From contig JAHHIJ010000007.1 in NCBI GenBank assembly GCA_019358985.1, positions 62,001 to 126,000 on the forward strand: a stretch of 64,000 nucleotides of DNA, in the 5' to 3' direction. The notes beneath the pieces are model-generated. The model saw only the letters and a program-made list of their open reading frames with translations, was not told the DNA's origin and searched no databases. Positions 8,625 to 17,772 of this stretch are shown here, one piece after another (the stretch's first letter is position 1; each line of letters begins with the position of its first letter). The DNA is from Tolypothrix brevis GSE-NOS-MK-07-07A. GTDB lineage: Bacteria; Cyanobacteriota; Cyanobacteriia; Cyanobacteriales; Nostocaceae. Position numbers and translations under genes: made by a program.

Positions 8625-8952
8625 GACGTTCCGCCGGAATTAGTAAAGACGTTCCGCCCAAATTAGTAAAGACGTTCCGCCCAAATTAGTAAAGACGTTC
8701 CGCCGGAATTAGTAAAGACGTTCCGCCTAAATTAGTAAAGACGTTCCGCCTAAATTAGTAAAGACGTTCCGCCGGAATTAGTAAAGACGTTCCGCCTAAA
8801 TTAGTAAAGACGTTCCGCCGGAATTAGTAAAGACGTTCCGCCTAAATTAGTAAAGACGTTCCGCCGGAATTAGTAAAGACGTTCCGCCGGAATTAGTAAA
8901 GACGTTCCGCCGGAATTAGTAAAGACGTTCCGCCGGAACGTCTCTACCAGAG
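8625..8952. repeat. 23-bp tandem repeat array built from half of the TTCCG hairpin
   Basis: Fourteen copies of GACGTTCCGCC at exact 23-bp spacing, each followed by GGAATTAGTAAA, TAAATTAGTAAA or CAAATTAGTAAA. The last copy continues into CGGAACGTCTCTAC and so restores the full palindrome. Only the variable three bases differ between copies. It fills the gap between the VirB9-like and VirB10-like genes and contains no ORF. Confidence 0.9.
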
Positions 8953-9011
8953 ATTAGGTATTTCATGTCTTAATTCAGCAACGCCGAAATTTTTAATACT
9001 TCATTCTCCAA

Positions 9012-9106
9012 ATAGACATCTCCATCAAAGACGTAGAGACGTAGCATTGCTAGGTCTCTACAAGGGTTTCGGGCAACGCATAATTAATTTCTACGCCTAT
9101 GTCTAA
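9012..9106. mobile_element. MITE-like element, CAATAGACAT end family
   Basis: Left end ATAGACATCTCCA (9012) and right end GCCTATGTCTAATT. The central hairpin GTAGAGACGTAGCATTGC at 9033-9061 is followed by the conserved TTTCGGGCAACGCATAA box. It ends 10 bp after the stop codon of the VirB10-like gene. Confidence 0.7.
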
Positions 9107-9115
9107 TTGTAACTA

Positions 9116-10792
9116 TTAAAACTGCGTTGTTTGGTTTACATATATTTCAATTTCTTTGCCTGCGGGCATAAACCAAACATTAGTGCGTTGAGCCTGTCTT
9201 TTAGAGATATTTTGTTGATTGCGTTGGGAAATTTGTTGAGCGATATTAGTCGCACCACCTTCCAAAACGCCGGCTAAGATGTTGCGTCTGTTGTCGGTGG
9301 TTTGAAAACAATTATTAGTAACAACATTAGTTCCATTATTAGTAGTATTACTAGTAGTACTAATATTATCGACGCACTGGATTCTGGTATCAGGACGATT
9401 AAATATCTCTGCTGCTTTACCAGCGCCATTCAAGACGAATACTCCTACATCCGTTAGCCCTACACCAGACCCCCCTTGATTGGAAAATTGGCTTGCGATG
9501 AGAGGTTTGCCTTCAGTAGCGCGAACCGTTATTGCATTTGGCGGTAAGCTTTTTTCGGTAATGTTGTTATTATTTGAGACAATAACTTTGACTACATCCA
9601 ATTGTAGGAAGCCTTGCTCGGAAATAGAACGAACTTGAGCTAAGAACTCGGTTTTAGCTGGTAAAGCGATCGCACCATCCACAGATTTTAATGGTTCTTT
9701 CAAACGCACTACAAATACGTCTTTGCCGCTTTCGTCTTTTTTATTGCTGTTGGTTGATCTGGTAGTTTCCCCATATACAGCGGTCGCAAATACAGCTTTC
9801 GCCCTAGTTCCTACAGCCACAGATTTCGCAGTCTGCTGTTTTGTTTGGCTGAACGCGGGGGTTGAATCTTCTGGCGGTTCGTCGTCTGGCTCGGTATTTC
9901 TTGCCTGTAACCGAGTATTATTTACAGGTATAGGAGTAGGAGCAGTTGGAGTAGCTGGAGTCGCTGCTTGAACACTATTCCCAGTAACACTAACCATACC
10001 GTAGCTACCTAATTTTGCTAACTTTGCCCATTCCTGAAGCGGATCTGGCGTGGGTTTGGGAGTTGCTGTAACTATTGGTTGGGTGTTTGCTGCAACTATG
10101 GGCAAAGGTGATGGTAAAATTTTGGGGTTAGCAGGCTTTAACGGAACAGAGGGTGCTTTAACAACACGCTCAACAGTGACTACGCGAGGCACATAAACTG
10201 TTCGGACGGGTGTCGGTATCCTTTCCACTGGTATCCTCACTCTATTGACAGGAGCTGGTGGTTGTGTTCGTGAAACTGGTCGAGATGCAACCTGAGTCGG
10301 TGTTGGTTTTTGAAGTCTCAGCTTTTGTTGTGCTGCTTTCACCGCTTCTGCTTGTTCAGTCAGGGCTAATTTAGTTTTTAAAGTTTCTAATTCTGATTGT
10401 AGCTGTTGCGGACGTAAGTCGCTTATTGGTTGCGATCGCATAGAAACATTATTCTTTTTTGGCTCTTGCTTGCCAGTGTTCATTAGCTGCGACAAAAACA
10501 CCCCAGCCACCAAAACTATACCTAAAGTACCAGCACCCACCAAGCCTAACTTAGCAAAGGGGTTAGATGAGAGGGATTCCTTAGTGCGGACTTCTTGAGG
10601 ATCAGACAAAGGTTGCAACGAAGAAGTTGATTCTTCTTCTACTGCTACTGCTTCGTCAGTATTAACAGATGAAGATTCTTCTACCAAGCCAACCAATTTT
10701 GCCATCCGTGATTCCCAATCTAAACTGTCCAATTCGGGTGGACTAACTAGATTTTGTGGCAAATTTTCTGAAGGAATTGAATATCGAGTCAT
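9116..10792 (-). CDS. VirB10/TrbI/TraB-like type IV secretion channel protein
   Basis: A 558-residue protein from the ATG at 10792. Order: cytoplasmic N-terminus (1-80), one membrane helix (about 83-103), a short coiled coil (about 125-160), a long Pro-rich linker (160-315), then a C-terminal beta-rich domain. The last domain has the family features KAVFATAVYG, LPAKTEFLAQVRSI, a Gly-rich region and the closing WFMPAGKEIEIYVNQ. VirB10 proteins span the envelope and connect inner-membrane ATPases with the outer-membrane pore. It is the strongest marker of a secretion system here, together with the VirB4-like ATPase. Confidence 0.75.
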   Translation of the reverse strand: MTRYSIPSENLPQNLVSPPELDSLDWESRMAKLVGLVEESSSVNTDEAVAVEEESTSSLQPLSDPQEVRTKESLSSNPFAKLGLVGAGTLGIVLVAGVFLSQLMNTGKQEPKKNNVSMRSQPISDLRPQQLQSELETLKTKLALTEQAEAVKAAQQKLRLQKPTPTQVASRPVSRTQPPAPVNRVRIPVERIPTPVRTVYVPRVVTVERVVKAPSVPLKPANPKILPSPLPIVAANTQPIVTATPKPTPDPLQEWAKLAKLGSYGMVSVTGNSVQAATPATPTAPTPIPVNNTRLQARNTEPDDEPPEDSTPAFSQTKQQTAKSVAVGTRAKAVFATAVYGETTRSTNSNKKDESGKDVFVVRLKEPLKSVDGAIALPAKTEFLAQVRSISEQGFLQLDVVKVIVSNNNNITEKSLPPNAITVRATEGKPLIASQFSNQGGSGVGLTDVGVFVLNGAGKAAEIFNRPDTRIQCVDNISTTSNTTNNGTNVVTNNCFQTTDNRRNILAGVLEGGATNIAQQISQRNQQNISKRQAQRTNVWFMPAGKEIEIYVNQTTQF

Positions 10793-10857
10793 AAGTAATT
10801 TTAAATTGAGAATTTAACAATGCTATTGTAGCAGGCGTTTTCAGCGCTTACTAGGTA

Positions 10858-11007
10858 TAACAGTTCTAAATAAGAGCGTGAAATTCTCTCTATCTTTTTC
10901 TAGGCATTCTTCTCCTATTGGAGACGCTTCGCATTGGTGGAAGCCTCTCGCAGAGAAGGCAGTTCGTTGAACAAAGGCAACTTTCACAACTCAGATAGGA
11001 TTGCTAT
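10858..11007. mobile_element. MITE-like element related to the ATAGCAATCCTA family
   Basis: Left end ATAACAGTTCTAAATAAGAG and right end CAGATAGGATTGCTAT form diverged inverted repeats. The subterminal AAATAAGAGCGTGAAA is shared with the element at 6621. The interior contains a GCTTCGC-type palindromic repeat (GGAGACGCTTCGCATTGG). It lies between the VirB10-like and the first VirB8-like gene. Confidence 0.45.
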
Positions 11008-11051
11008 ATAAATTGAAGGTGTAATTACTTAGTATAGTTTCATTCTGATTT

Positions 11052-11714
11052 TTATGAACATTTTTTATCTTCTATTTCACATATATTATAAATTTTTAAT
11101 CTAGCTTCGCCAAGGCGATAAGCTGCCAAGTTCAAAGGTAACGGAGAGTTGGGTAGTGAAGCAGCTTCTTCATCAATTGCTCTCACTAAAATTATTTTAT
11201 TAAAGGAAATTGATTTTCCTAATCTATCAGAATTTGTAAAAATTATTTGATTAGCAAACATTTCCACTTTCCACTTTCCATCTCCTATTTTTGTGGGTTG
11301 AGAAATTCTTTCTATAACCAATACATTTTCAGTTCCTTTACTTAAGTTTTCAGTGGGGCTAATTTGTGATTGTAATTTTGGCTGCAATTCATTAGCTATT
11401 AGTTCAGAACTAACTTCCCAGATAATTTTTGGCTGCTGTTGCTGCGACCAAGTAAGCATTAAGGTTATAGTTTCACCAACAAAGCGCCGAATTGTCTCTG
11501 GATGTCGCTCTAAATTCGGTTTGGGGTCTACTGTTATGGCATGTCCATCAGCTAGTTGCACTAGACTTTGAGGTGTTAATCGTCGTTGTAACTGCTGCAA
11601 CATAGACCAGTGGAAGAAGAGTACTAGTAAAGTTAGCAGATGCAAACCAAATGTTGCGACGGCAAATAATGGTAAAATGCTGCTTTTCTTATTTTCAGAT
11701 TTTAGTATCTGCAT
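11052..11714 (-). CDS. VirB8/TraE-like single-span protein (copy 2)
   Basis: A 220-residue protein: short basic N-terminus, one membrane helix (about 13-35, FAVATFGLHLLTLLVLFF), then an extracytoplasmic domain. It has the topology and size of VirB8/TraE assembly-platform proteins. It is a clear paralogue of the next gene: both share FAxATFxLHL, VQLxDG, ExxPExIRxFVxxTxTxMxxWS and a KWxVxM strand. The final residues ICEIEDKKCS contain two Cys. Function in the secretion complex is inferred from topology and position. Confidence 0.5.
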   Translation of the reverse strand: MQILKSENKKSSILPLFAVATFGLHLLTLLVLFFHWSMLQQLQRRLTPQSLVQLADGHAITVDPKPNLERHPETIRRFVGETITLMLTWSQQQQPKIIWEVSSELIANELQPKLQSQISPTENLSKGTENVLVIERISQPTKIGDGKWKVEMFANQIIFTNSDRLGKSISFNKIILVRAIDEEAASLPNSPLPLNLAAYRLGEARLKIYNICEIEDKKCS

Positions 11715-11734
11715 TAATATTTACCTAGAAAAAA

Positions 11735-12553
11735 TTATTTGATAAAACTATCAGTTTTTTGTCTGTTACCGCATACATTTATATCTTGATTCTGGTTATT
11801 GTATTCATCGATTAAACATAAGTTACGAATTTCGTAAATTTCTAGTTGATCGGCGCGGACGCTATAAATTGCTTTTTGCAGAACAGTGGTATTATCAAGT
11901 TGTGGATAAGTAAAAGAATCTACAGCACGGACAAGTAAATCTTTATTAAAAGGAATTATTATTGTTCTATTGTCAGCTTGTTTTTTTTGAATCAGGTCGG
12001 CTACCATCCCAACTCGCCATTTACCCAAACCTATTTTTTCAGGTGGATAAACTCGCTTAATAACTAACTGTCCGGAAATATTTTGACTGGGTTTATTATA
12101 AAAAACTTCTGGTGGTGTCATTTCCGCAATTTTGCTTAGGAAACCTTTGCGGAAATCTTCAGATAAACCAAAACTAGCTATCCAACTTGTAGTACTAACT
12201 TTTCGGCTACCCCCTCGTGAAGTTTGAATTGATATTCCTACATCTGCTTGAGGTTGTGTCACCTCTTCGATAGATTGCGGTGGTAGTTTTCCCGACCAAT
12301 TAAACATTGATGTCATGGTTTTACTGACGAATTGACGAATTGCTTCAGGTTCCCTTTCCACATCAGTAACATTTGCTGGCTTACCATCTATCAGTTGCAC
12401 AAAGTTCGGAGGTTTTCTCGAACTGAGTTGGCGAATATTTATGCCTTGAAATATTAATAAAAATATAGCCGAGAGATGCAAACTGAAAGTAGCGATCGCA
12501 AAAATTGTTAAAATACTTCCTGTTCGTTGTCTTTTCTCCAGTAAACGTACCAT
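11735..12553 (-). CDS. VirB8/TraE-like single-span protein (copy 1)
   Basis: A 272-residue protein with a membrane helix at about 14-36 (ILTIFAIATFSLHLSAIFLL) and a periplasm-facing domain containing REPEAIRQFVSKTMTSMFNW and GKWRVGMVADLIQ. The same order of elements occurs in TraE/VirB8 (membrane helix, helical segment, then beta strands ending in a hydrophobic ILVxR-type strand). It lies 20 bp from the copy downstream and 23 bp from the VirB6-like gene, consistent with one operon. It has about 50 residues between helix and strands that the shorter copy lacks. Confidence 0.5.
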   Translation of the reverse strand: MVRLLEKRQRTGSILTIFAIATFSLHLSAIFLLIFQGINIRQLSSRKPPNFVQLIDGKPANVTDVEREPEAIRQFVSKTMTSMFNWSGKLPPQSIEEVTQPQADVGISIQTSRGGSRKVSTTSWIASFGLSEDFRKGFLSKIAEMTPPEVFYNKPSQNISGQLVIKRVYPPEKIGLGKWRVGMVADLIQKKQADNRTIIIPFNKDLLVRAVDSFTYPQLDNTTVLQKAIYSVRADQLEIYEIRNLCLIDEYNNQNQDINVCGNRQKTDSFIK

Positions 12554-12576
12554 TTACTCATCCCCCTTGCTTGAAT

Positions 12577-13617
12577 TTATACCCTCTCCCTGACCCACGA
12601 AGCTGCATTACTTATAGCACTAAAGACTGCAAATCCTCCAGCAGCAGCCACAACTAAAGATACAATCGGGGCTAAAATTCCCAGAAAAATTATAAACCAC
12701 ATTAAGTCTGGATCGGCATTAGCATCCTGTCCAGGTCCATTAACAATAACTGTGGCAGTTAAGACGGCAATAATATTAAATGAAATCTTAGATATACCTA
12801 TCGATAAAAACCCAGTTAGCCATGCAAAAATAGGTTTACCAGCTACAGGTAGTAAAGATGCACCCACAGCTAAAGGTCCCAAAGCTGCTATCAGCAACAT
12901 TGTAGCTTCTATCAAATTTTGGAAAGCATATTGCAATGAAACTAAAAAGTTTTTAATACTAATTTGGACTGTAGAACCTAAGAAAGAATCAAATGAATTT
13001 TCGGAGATACTAGCTGTGTTAAATGTAATATTATTTACTTTGTTTTCTAGTCTATCTATCCAAGGTTTATCTCCGTATAAATTTCTATATTCCACCCAGA
13101 GGGTGTCAGCTTTTTCCTTAGATTTGACAAAGCATTGATTTTGTTGCTCACCAGTTAGTGACTGACAAGGACGCAATAAAGAACCGGCTATTTCTTCACC
13201 TACAGTCATATTCAGTGCTTGCTGATAAGTTTGATTTGCGTCTGCTGTTGTGACTACTTGCTGATTCACCGTATTAAGAAAATTCCTTACTCCTAATGTC
13301 AAATTGGACAATACCGTGCCGTTTCCGGAATTGGTTAATAGTATCACTACTACAAAAGGCCAAATTAAAGCTGATATTGGACGGGAAAAATCGCTGTTGA
13401 TAGCATCTTGTAGCCACTGTACCATAAAAAACAGTAGGGTTCCTACGGCAAAAAATACACCGAGATTTGTCAGCGCTCCATATAAGTTATTAATAGTATC
13501 ATTTTGTAATAAATCTACCCATTGTTGATCCCAACCTTCGGCAATACTTCTAGCAGTTGTGGCTCCATTACCGAGAACATCATTTATACCAATTTGAATT
13601 AATAAAATATCTCTCAT
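12577..13617 (-). CDS. VirB6/TrbL-like polytopic membrane protein
   Basis: A 346-residue protein from the ATG at 13617. Membrane segments are seen near residues 47-66, 82-97, about 230-260, 265-295 and 305-335, with a polar loop (about 120-215) holding two Cys (RPCQSLTGEQQNQCF). The C-terminal part, LAPIVSLVVAAAGGFAVFSA, is the helical hairpin type found in VirB6/TrbL. These proteins form part of the inner-membrane pore. The match is by topology, size and gene order (between the B5-like and B8-like genes), not by a diagnostic motif. Confidence 0.5.
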   Translation of the reverse strand: MRDILLIQIGINDVLGNGATTARSIAEGWDQQWVDLLQNDTINNLYGALTNLGVFFAVGTLLFFMVQWLQDAINSDFSRPISALIWPFVVVILLTNSGNGTVLSNLTLGVRNFLNTVNQQVVTTADANQTYQQALNMTVGEEIAGSLLRPCQSLTGEQQNQCFVKSKEKADTLWVEYRNLYGDKPWIDRLENKVNNITFNTASISENSFDSFLGSTVQISIKNFLVSLQYAFQNLIEATMLLIAALGPLAVGASLLPVAGKPIFAWLTGFLSIGISKISFNIIAVLTATVIVNGPGQDANADPDLMWFIIFLGILAPIVSLVVAAAGGFAVFSAISNAASWVRERV

Positions 13618-13685
13618 TTTTATAGCTTTCCTTTAAAAGGAAGTTAAGGCTCAATTAAGTTATGTATGATAAGTGATATGTGTAG

Positions 13686-13732
13686 TAAGGGCTTCAGCCC
13701 TTAAAAGTCTTGATATGAGCGGTAAACCGCTC
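13686..13732. repeat. Two interspersed hairpins between secretion genes
   Basis: TAAGGGCTTCAGCCCTTA (13686-13703) and TGAGCGGTAAACCGCTCA (13715-13732) are both perfect palindromes. The second is identical to 799-816. They lie in the 147-bp gap between the VirB6-like and VirB5-like genes and could weaken read-through. Confidence 0.65.
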
Positions 13733-13764
13733 ACTACGTAAGAATATGTTCTTAATCATGATTT

Positions 13765-14565
13765 TTAGTTGTTAAGTTTTCTGCCAAACAAATCTGCTTG
13801 AGAAGTAGTTCGCAAAAGTCGCGCTGCTTCTGCGGATGCGTCTACTCTTCTAGCACGATTTGTATCTTCCATTTGTTGAGAAAGACTTGCGAGATTTAAA
13901 TTAGTGTATTGTAAAGATTGGTTCGTCTGTATTGTTTGACCAAGGGTTTCGGCTACAATTTTTACTTGTTCCCGTTGAATTTTAATTTGTTGGTATTGTA
14001 ATTTGGTTTGCTCGCTGATACCAAGCAGTTGTCCTACTTGTCCTGCAACTGAAGCATTATTCCCAAGTTTAACAATTTGATCTTGAATATTATTGAGAAA
14101 ATTTTGCTCATTTTCGTCTACATCCTCGGTAAACACGCCAATATTTTGCAGCCTATTTTCAGTATCTTGTAGCTTTGTTTTTGAGCGAATTTGACCATTT
14201 ATACCCAATATACCTGCGGCTGAACTACGAGTAATTAAACGATTTATTTCATTAGTAACTGAAGTTGAACGTACTACAGGATTATTTTCAAACTTATCTG
14301 ATAGAGAGTTGATAAATATATCACTACTAACTCTTTCTCCCGCATCAACAGGATTAGGTATATTCAATTCTCCTTTTGCGTTATCAATGGCATTTTGAGA
14401 TTGAAATTCTACAGGTTTTAAACTGTCGTTTACATTATTTGATAAATAATTTTGTAAATCTGTAGAATATGATTGAAAATCAGTCCAAACTTTGCCTAGT
14501 TGTGCTGTTGCTGGCAGGATGATGAGGAATGATAGAGAAAGTGTCAAAAGGGCGATTTTTTTCAT
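13765..14565 (-). CDS. VirB5/TrbJ-like secreted coiled-coil protein
   Basis: A 266-residue protein with a signal peptide (MKKIALLTLSLSFLIILPATA, cleavage after residue 21). The mature part is Gln/Asn-rich and largely helical, and ends with EAARLLRTTSQADLFGRKL. VirB5/TrbJ proteins are small secreted helical subunits at the pilus tip or in the periplasm. It sits directly downstream of the VirB4-like ATPase, which is where virB5 is found in many clusters. Sequence conservation in this family is weak, so position carries much of the call. Confidence 0.5.
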   Translation of the reverse strand: MKKIALLTLSLSFLIILPATAQLGKVWTDFQSYSTDLQNYLSNNVNDSLKPVEFQSQNAIDNAKGELNIPNPVDAGERVSSDIFINSLSDKFENNPVVRSTSVTNEINRLITRSSAAGILGINGQIRSKTKLQDTENRLQNIGVFTEDVDENEQNFLNNIQDQIVKLGNNASVAGQVGQLLGISEQTKLQYQQIKIQREQVKIVAETLGQTIQTNQSLQYTNLNLASLSQQMEDTNRARRVDASAEAARLLRTTSQADLFGRKLNN

Positions 14566-14663
14566 AGTTCTGAACCTGGAAAAACATTTAGAAATTTTAT
14601 TTCATTTTTGAAAAACGAACCACAGAGAACACAGAGGAAGAGGAAAGAGAGGGTTTGACTATG

Positions 14664-17408
14664 TTAACTACCACGTAATGAAGCCACTAACTGACGAGCA
14701 AATGTAGAAATTGCTTTATATTTATCGGTGTGTTCTCGCATTATTTTACTCCGTGCAGCTTGTTCATTGGGGTTGTTAGCAACTACTGCTAATTGTTCGT
14801 AACCGGGATAATAGCGGCAAAAGGTATAAATCCCGTTATTATCTAACAGCCATTGGCTATAAATGCCTTCTTTGCGAGGAAAGAAGCCTTCTGAAGCATT
14901 ACGAGAAATAATTTCACGGGGATATTTTAATATTTGGATGAAACTATCGACGGCAACGGGTTGAATGCGTCCGATTAATCGTGTTGATAAGTTTTGTAAA
15001 ATTTTCGATGCGGCTTTAGATTTGGCGATGGTATCGGGGTCTTGTGCTGATAAAATAACTCTAATTCCAGCTTTTGCACCATTGGCACAAATTCTGCCAA
15101 CTAAGTCAGCAATTTGGTCAAATTCAAATAGAATTGGTGCTTCATCAATGAAGAATATGGAAGCTGGACTGCTGAGTGCGCGTCGTAATGCTGCTGAATA
15201 AGCACTTAAAGAGAGGATCGCTGCATCTTCATTATCTGAGAGGTTTCTCAGAGCAAAAACCAAAAGTTGTGCATCAGTGGGGAAGCTAGATGGTGCAGAA
15301 ATGGATTGTCCGACGCGACTAGAAAGCCAAAATCGCAAGCGCAATTGAATTTGACTTAAGGCATCTTCAACTCTGCCACTTATAGAATTAATTTGGAGAT
15401 GTTCTGTTGTGCAGAAATAAAGAAAATCTCTTAATGTGGGGGTTTTCTGCCAAGCTGAAGTGCCAAATCCCCCTGCTATTGCGATTCGATATCGCTCTTT
15501 TATGCCTTCATCAGCAAAGAAAGCTGTTAAAGCCAAATTAAGAAGCGATCGCACGGTTTGCGATAACAGTGGATTCTCTGTAGATGAGCCTAAAACCATT
15601 GTCATTAAGGCTGATTCTAAAAAGGCAGTATAATCGAGCAGGCGATCGCGCTGTTGTTCTGGATCTAGCGATCGCAAATCTGGCTGCTCAAATAAGTTAT
15701 TCGATTGTTTAGAAATATCAAAATATGCTCCACTGTCCTCCATAAACTCTGTATAGTCGGTGAAGGTAGATGTACCATCTGGTTTAGGGAAATCTAACGC
15801 CACTACCGGAATACCATGCGCCAAAGCTTGAGTTAATATTCCTGACACCAATACTGATTTACCAGCACGAGTTGTCGCAAATAGCGCTAAATTTTTATGC
15901 TCGTTAAATAAATCTAAATATACCGGTGTTCCTCCCTCTTCGGCAATCAATTCAAAACCTTCGCGATCGCCTACTTTAGTTAATACTAAAGGCATTAATC
16001 CCGGAACTTCACTTGTCAAATACAACTGCCGACGGTTGAAGGGTTTTGCTAACAAACCTTCCCAAACTATGGGTAAAGTTTGCAGCCAAATTTTCCAAGC
16101 ATATTCTGTTTCTCTAATTACCCTTGCTGGACGTTGAAAACAGTTTTCAATATATCTGATTGCTTCGTCTAATTTCTCCACAGTTGGACGATGTACAAAA
16201 ATCGCCACTCCCGTGTAAATAGGTACTGCACCTTCATATAATTGTTCTTGCGCTGCTACGGATTTTCTTAATTTTAATTGAGCGTTGACATCAATGGTTC
16301 GGCTTTTTTCTTGAGCCATTGTTGCTGTCATATTCGACTGCTTCAGCACTCGTTGCAAAGTGTTTTTTACTATTGCTGGATTTGCCGCAGTTAACTCACA
16401 AAAAATCTCTGTATCAACAACGGTTTCTCTTGCCAACAATTCCCATAAATAGCGCAGTTGAGAAGATTTATTTTGCCAACCACCAGGTTTTTCTAAAAAG
16501 GTTAATGCACCAATATAATTATTCTTAACATGAACCCACGAGCGATCGGCACAAGGTACACTAGATTCCATCAGCAAAGTTGTACTGTGGACATTATCTA
16601 CAAGTAATTTGGTGCTAGCTAAATCTGAATAACCCTCTTCGTGCAGTCCATTTTCATCTAAAGTCATTAATTGGGGAATATCTATTGGTGGGGTATCATT
16701 AAATCTTCTCCATACTTCTCCCCAAAGTTCCTCACTAGTCAAAGGCTTAACATCCAACGCCATTTGATTGGATAATATTTGTTCCCAGCGATAAAAACCT
16801 TGTTTGTAAGCATTGCTCACAATGGTTTCTATGCGCTGATTTTCAACTTCTGCCATATCTCCTTTGAATTTCAACCACCACAATTCAGCTTTGACTAAAA
16901 GCTTTTCTATCGAATCATCTGTATTGGTGGAGTTTGGTTCAACGGTATAAGTTACATAAATTTTGAGAAATTTAGGTTTGCGAATACCAGAAGCAGTAAG
17001 TTCTTTTGTTCTTGCTCTTTCCGCCATTAACAAGTATTTTATATCTTTAGATGGCGTTTTTTTAATTATTGAATTTAGTTCTTTTTGTCGTTTTTCATCG
17101 GAGCTAAAAGAACTCAGATGAAAGGTTATTCTCTCATTACCGGGAATGTCTTTTAAACCCGATTCAATATTACTAAGAATTACGTCTATTTGGTCTGTTC
17201 TTAAAGTGGTATGAATCCCTCGACATTCAAAACCAAAAACAAAGCAAAATCTATTTTTTTGGCTTCCCTTTGTCAAAAGATAAGCACCTATATCACGTCC
17301 CCCAAGTGAGATTCGCAACATTGTCGCTAGGTGTAAAGCATCTTCAAATGGTGTTAATCTCTCACTACCTGCGATGCCGACGCTTTGTTTTCCGATTTTT
17401 TGCTTCAT
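14664..17408 (-). CDS. VirB4/TraC-like assembly ATPase of a type IV secretion system
   Basis: A 914-residue ATPase. I place the start at the ATG at 17408 (MKQKIGKQSVGIAG); the frame is open 21 codons further but inside the upstream gene. The N-terminal half (about 1-450) is the VirB4 N-domain. The ATPase half shows FATTRAGKSVLVSGIL near residue 510 (Walker A, with Ala where the first Gly is usual), SIFFIDEAPILFEF near 750 (Walker B) and ILSAQDPDTIAKS near 795. VirB4 energises pilus and channel assembly at the inner membrane. It overlaps the VirB3-like gene by 44 bp, as is common for B3-B4 pairs. Confidence 0.8.
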   Translation of the reverse strand: MKQKIGKQSVGIAGSERLTPFEDALHLATMLRISLGGRDIGAYLLTKGSQKNRFCFVFGFECRGIHTTLRTDQIDVILSNIESGLKDIPGNERITFHLSSFSSDEKRQKELNSIIKKTPSKDIKYLLMAERARTKELTASGIRKPKFLKIYVTYTVEPNSTNTDDSIEKLLVKAELWWLKFKGDMAEVENQRIETIVSNAYKQGFYRWEQILSNQMALDVKPLTSEELWGEVWRRFNDTPPIDIPQLMTLDENGLHEEGYSDLASTKLLVDNVHSTTLLMESSVPCADRSWVHVKNNYIGALTFLEKPGGWQNKSSQLRYLWELLARETVVDTEIFCELTAANPAIVKNTLQRVLKQSNMTATMAQEKSRTIDVNAQLKLRKSVAAQEQLYEGAVPIYTGVAIFVHRPTVEKLDEAIRYIENCFQRPARVIRETEYAWKIWLQTLPIVWEGLLAKPFNRRQLYLTSEVPGLMPLVLTKVGDREGFELIAEEGGTPVYLDLFNEHKNLALFATTRAGKSVLVSGILTQALAHGIPVVALDFPKPDGTSTFTDYTEFMEDSGAYFDISKQSNNLFEQPDLRSLDPEQQRDRLLDYTAFLESALMTMVLGSSTENPLLSQTVRSLLNLALTAFFADEGIKERYRIAIAGGFGTSAWQKTPTLRDFLYFCTTEHLQINSISGRVEDALSQIQLRLRFWLSSRVGQSISAPSSFPTDAQLLVFALRNLSDNEDAAILSLSAYSAALRRALSSPASIFFIDEAPILFEFDQIADLVGRICANGAKAGIRVILSAQDPDTIAKSKAASKILQNLSTRLIGRIQPVAVDSFIQILKYPREIISRNASEGFFPRKEGIYSQWLLDNNGIYTFCRYYPGYEQLAVVANNPNEQAARSKIMREHTDKYKAISTFARQLVASLRGS

Positions 17409-17733
17409 GGTTAACGAATAGTATGCTTTGATAACGAGCAAAGCCTCTAGTCCAAGCTGGAACACCAACAAATTTACTTAAAAAGCGCCAACTCCTACCA
17501 CCTGTTAATATCCACCAAGTTGCCATTCCCCAAATAGTAATTAGTATTGTCCACAACCATTTTTGAAAGTCATCTGAGAAAATTCCCCCAAAAATTCCAT
17601 TGATGATAAAATAAGCAGCTAGGGCAATAACCGTCCAAGGAAGGACTTGATCGGCAGGAATTGGTCCTAATGAAGGTTGGCTTCCTAGAATTTGATTTAC
17701 TGGACGAAAGTCTTTCTCTTTGTCTTGAGTCAT
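17365..17733 (-). CDS. VirB3/TraL-like small membrane protein
   Basis: A 122-residue protein with two membrane helices (about 33-52 and 58-77) and a strongly basic C-terminus (EAKNRKTKRRHRR). It begins MTQDKEKDFRPVNQILG, resembling the amphipathic N-terminus of VirB3 proteins. It overlaps the start of the VirB4-like ATPase; VirB3 is regularly adjacent to, or fused with, VirB4. The assignment rests on size, topology and neighbour. Confidence 0.55.
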   Translation of the reverse strand: MTQDKEKDFRPVNQILGSQPSLGPIPADQVLPWTVIALAAYFIINGIFGGIFSDDFQKWLWTILITIWGMATWWILTGGRSWRFLSKFVGVPAWTRGFARYQSILFVNHEAKNRKTKRRHRR

Positions 17734-17772
17734 GGAAAATTTTTCAGCTTTTTTTCATTTTATCTAAATAAA

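Noticed and set aside
8625-8952. Possible CRISPR array
   Set aside because: Units are 23 bp including the variable bases; there are no unique spacers, and no cas gene is present. The repeat is half of a known hairpin.
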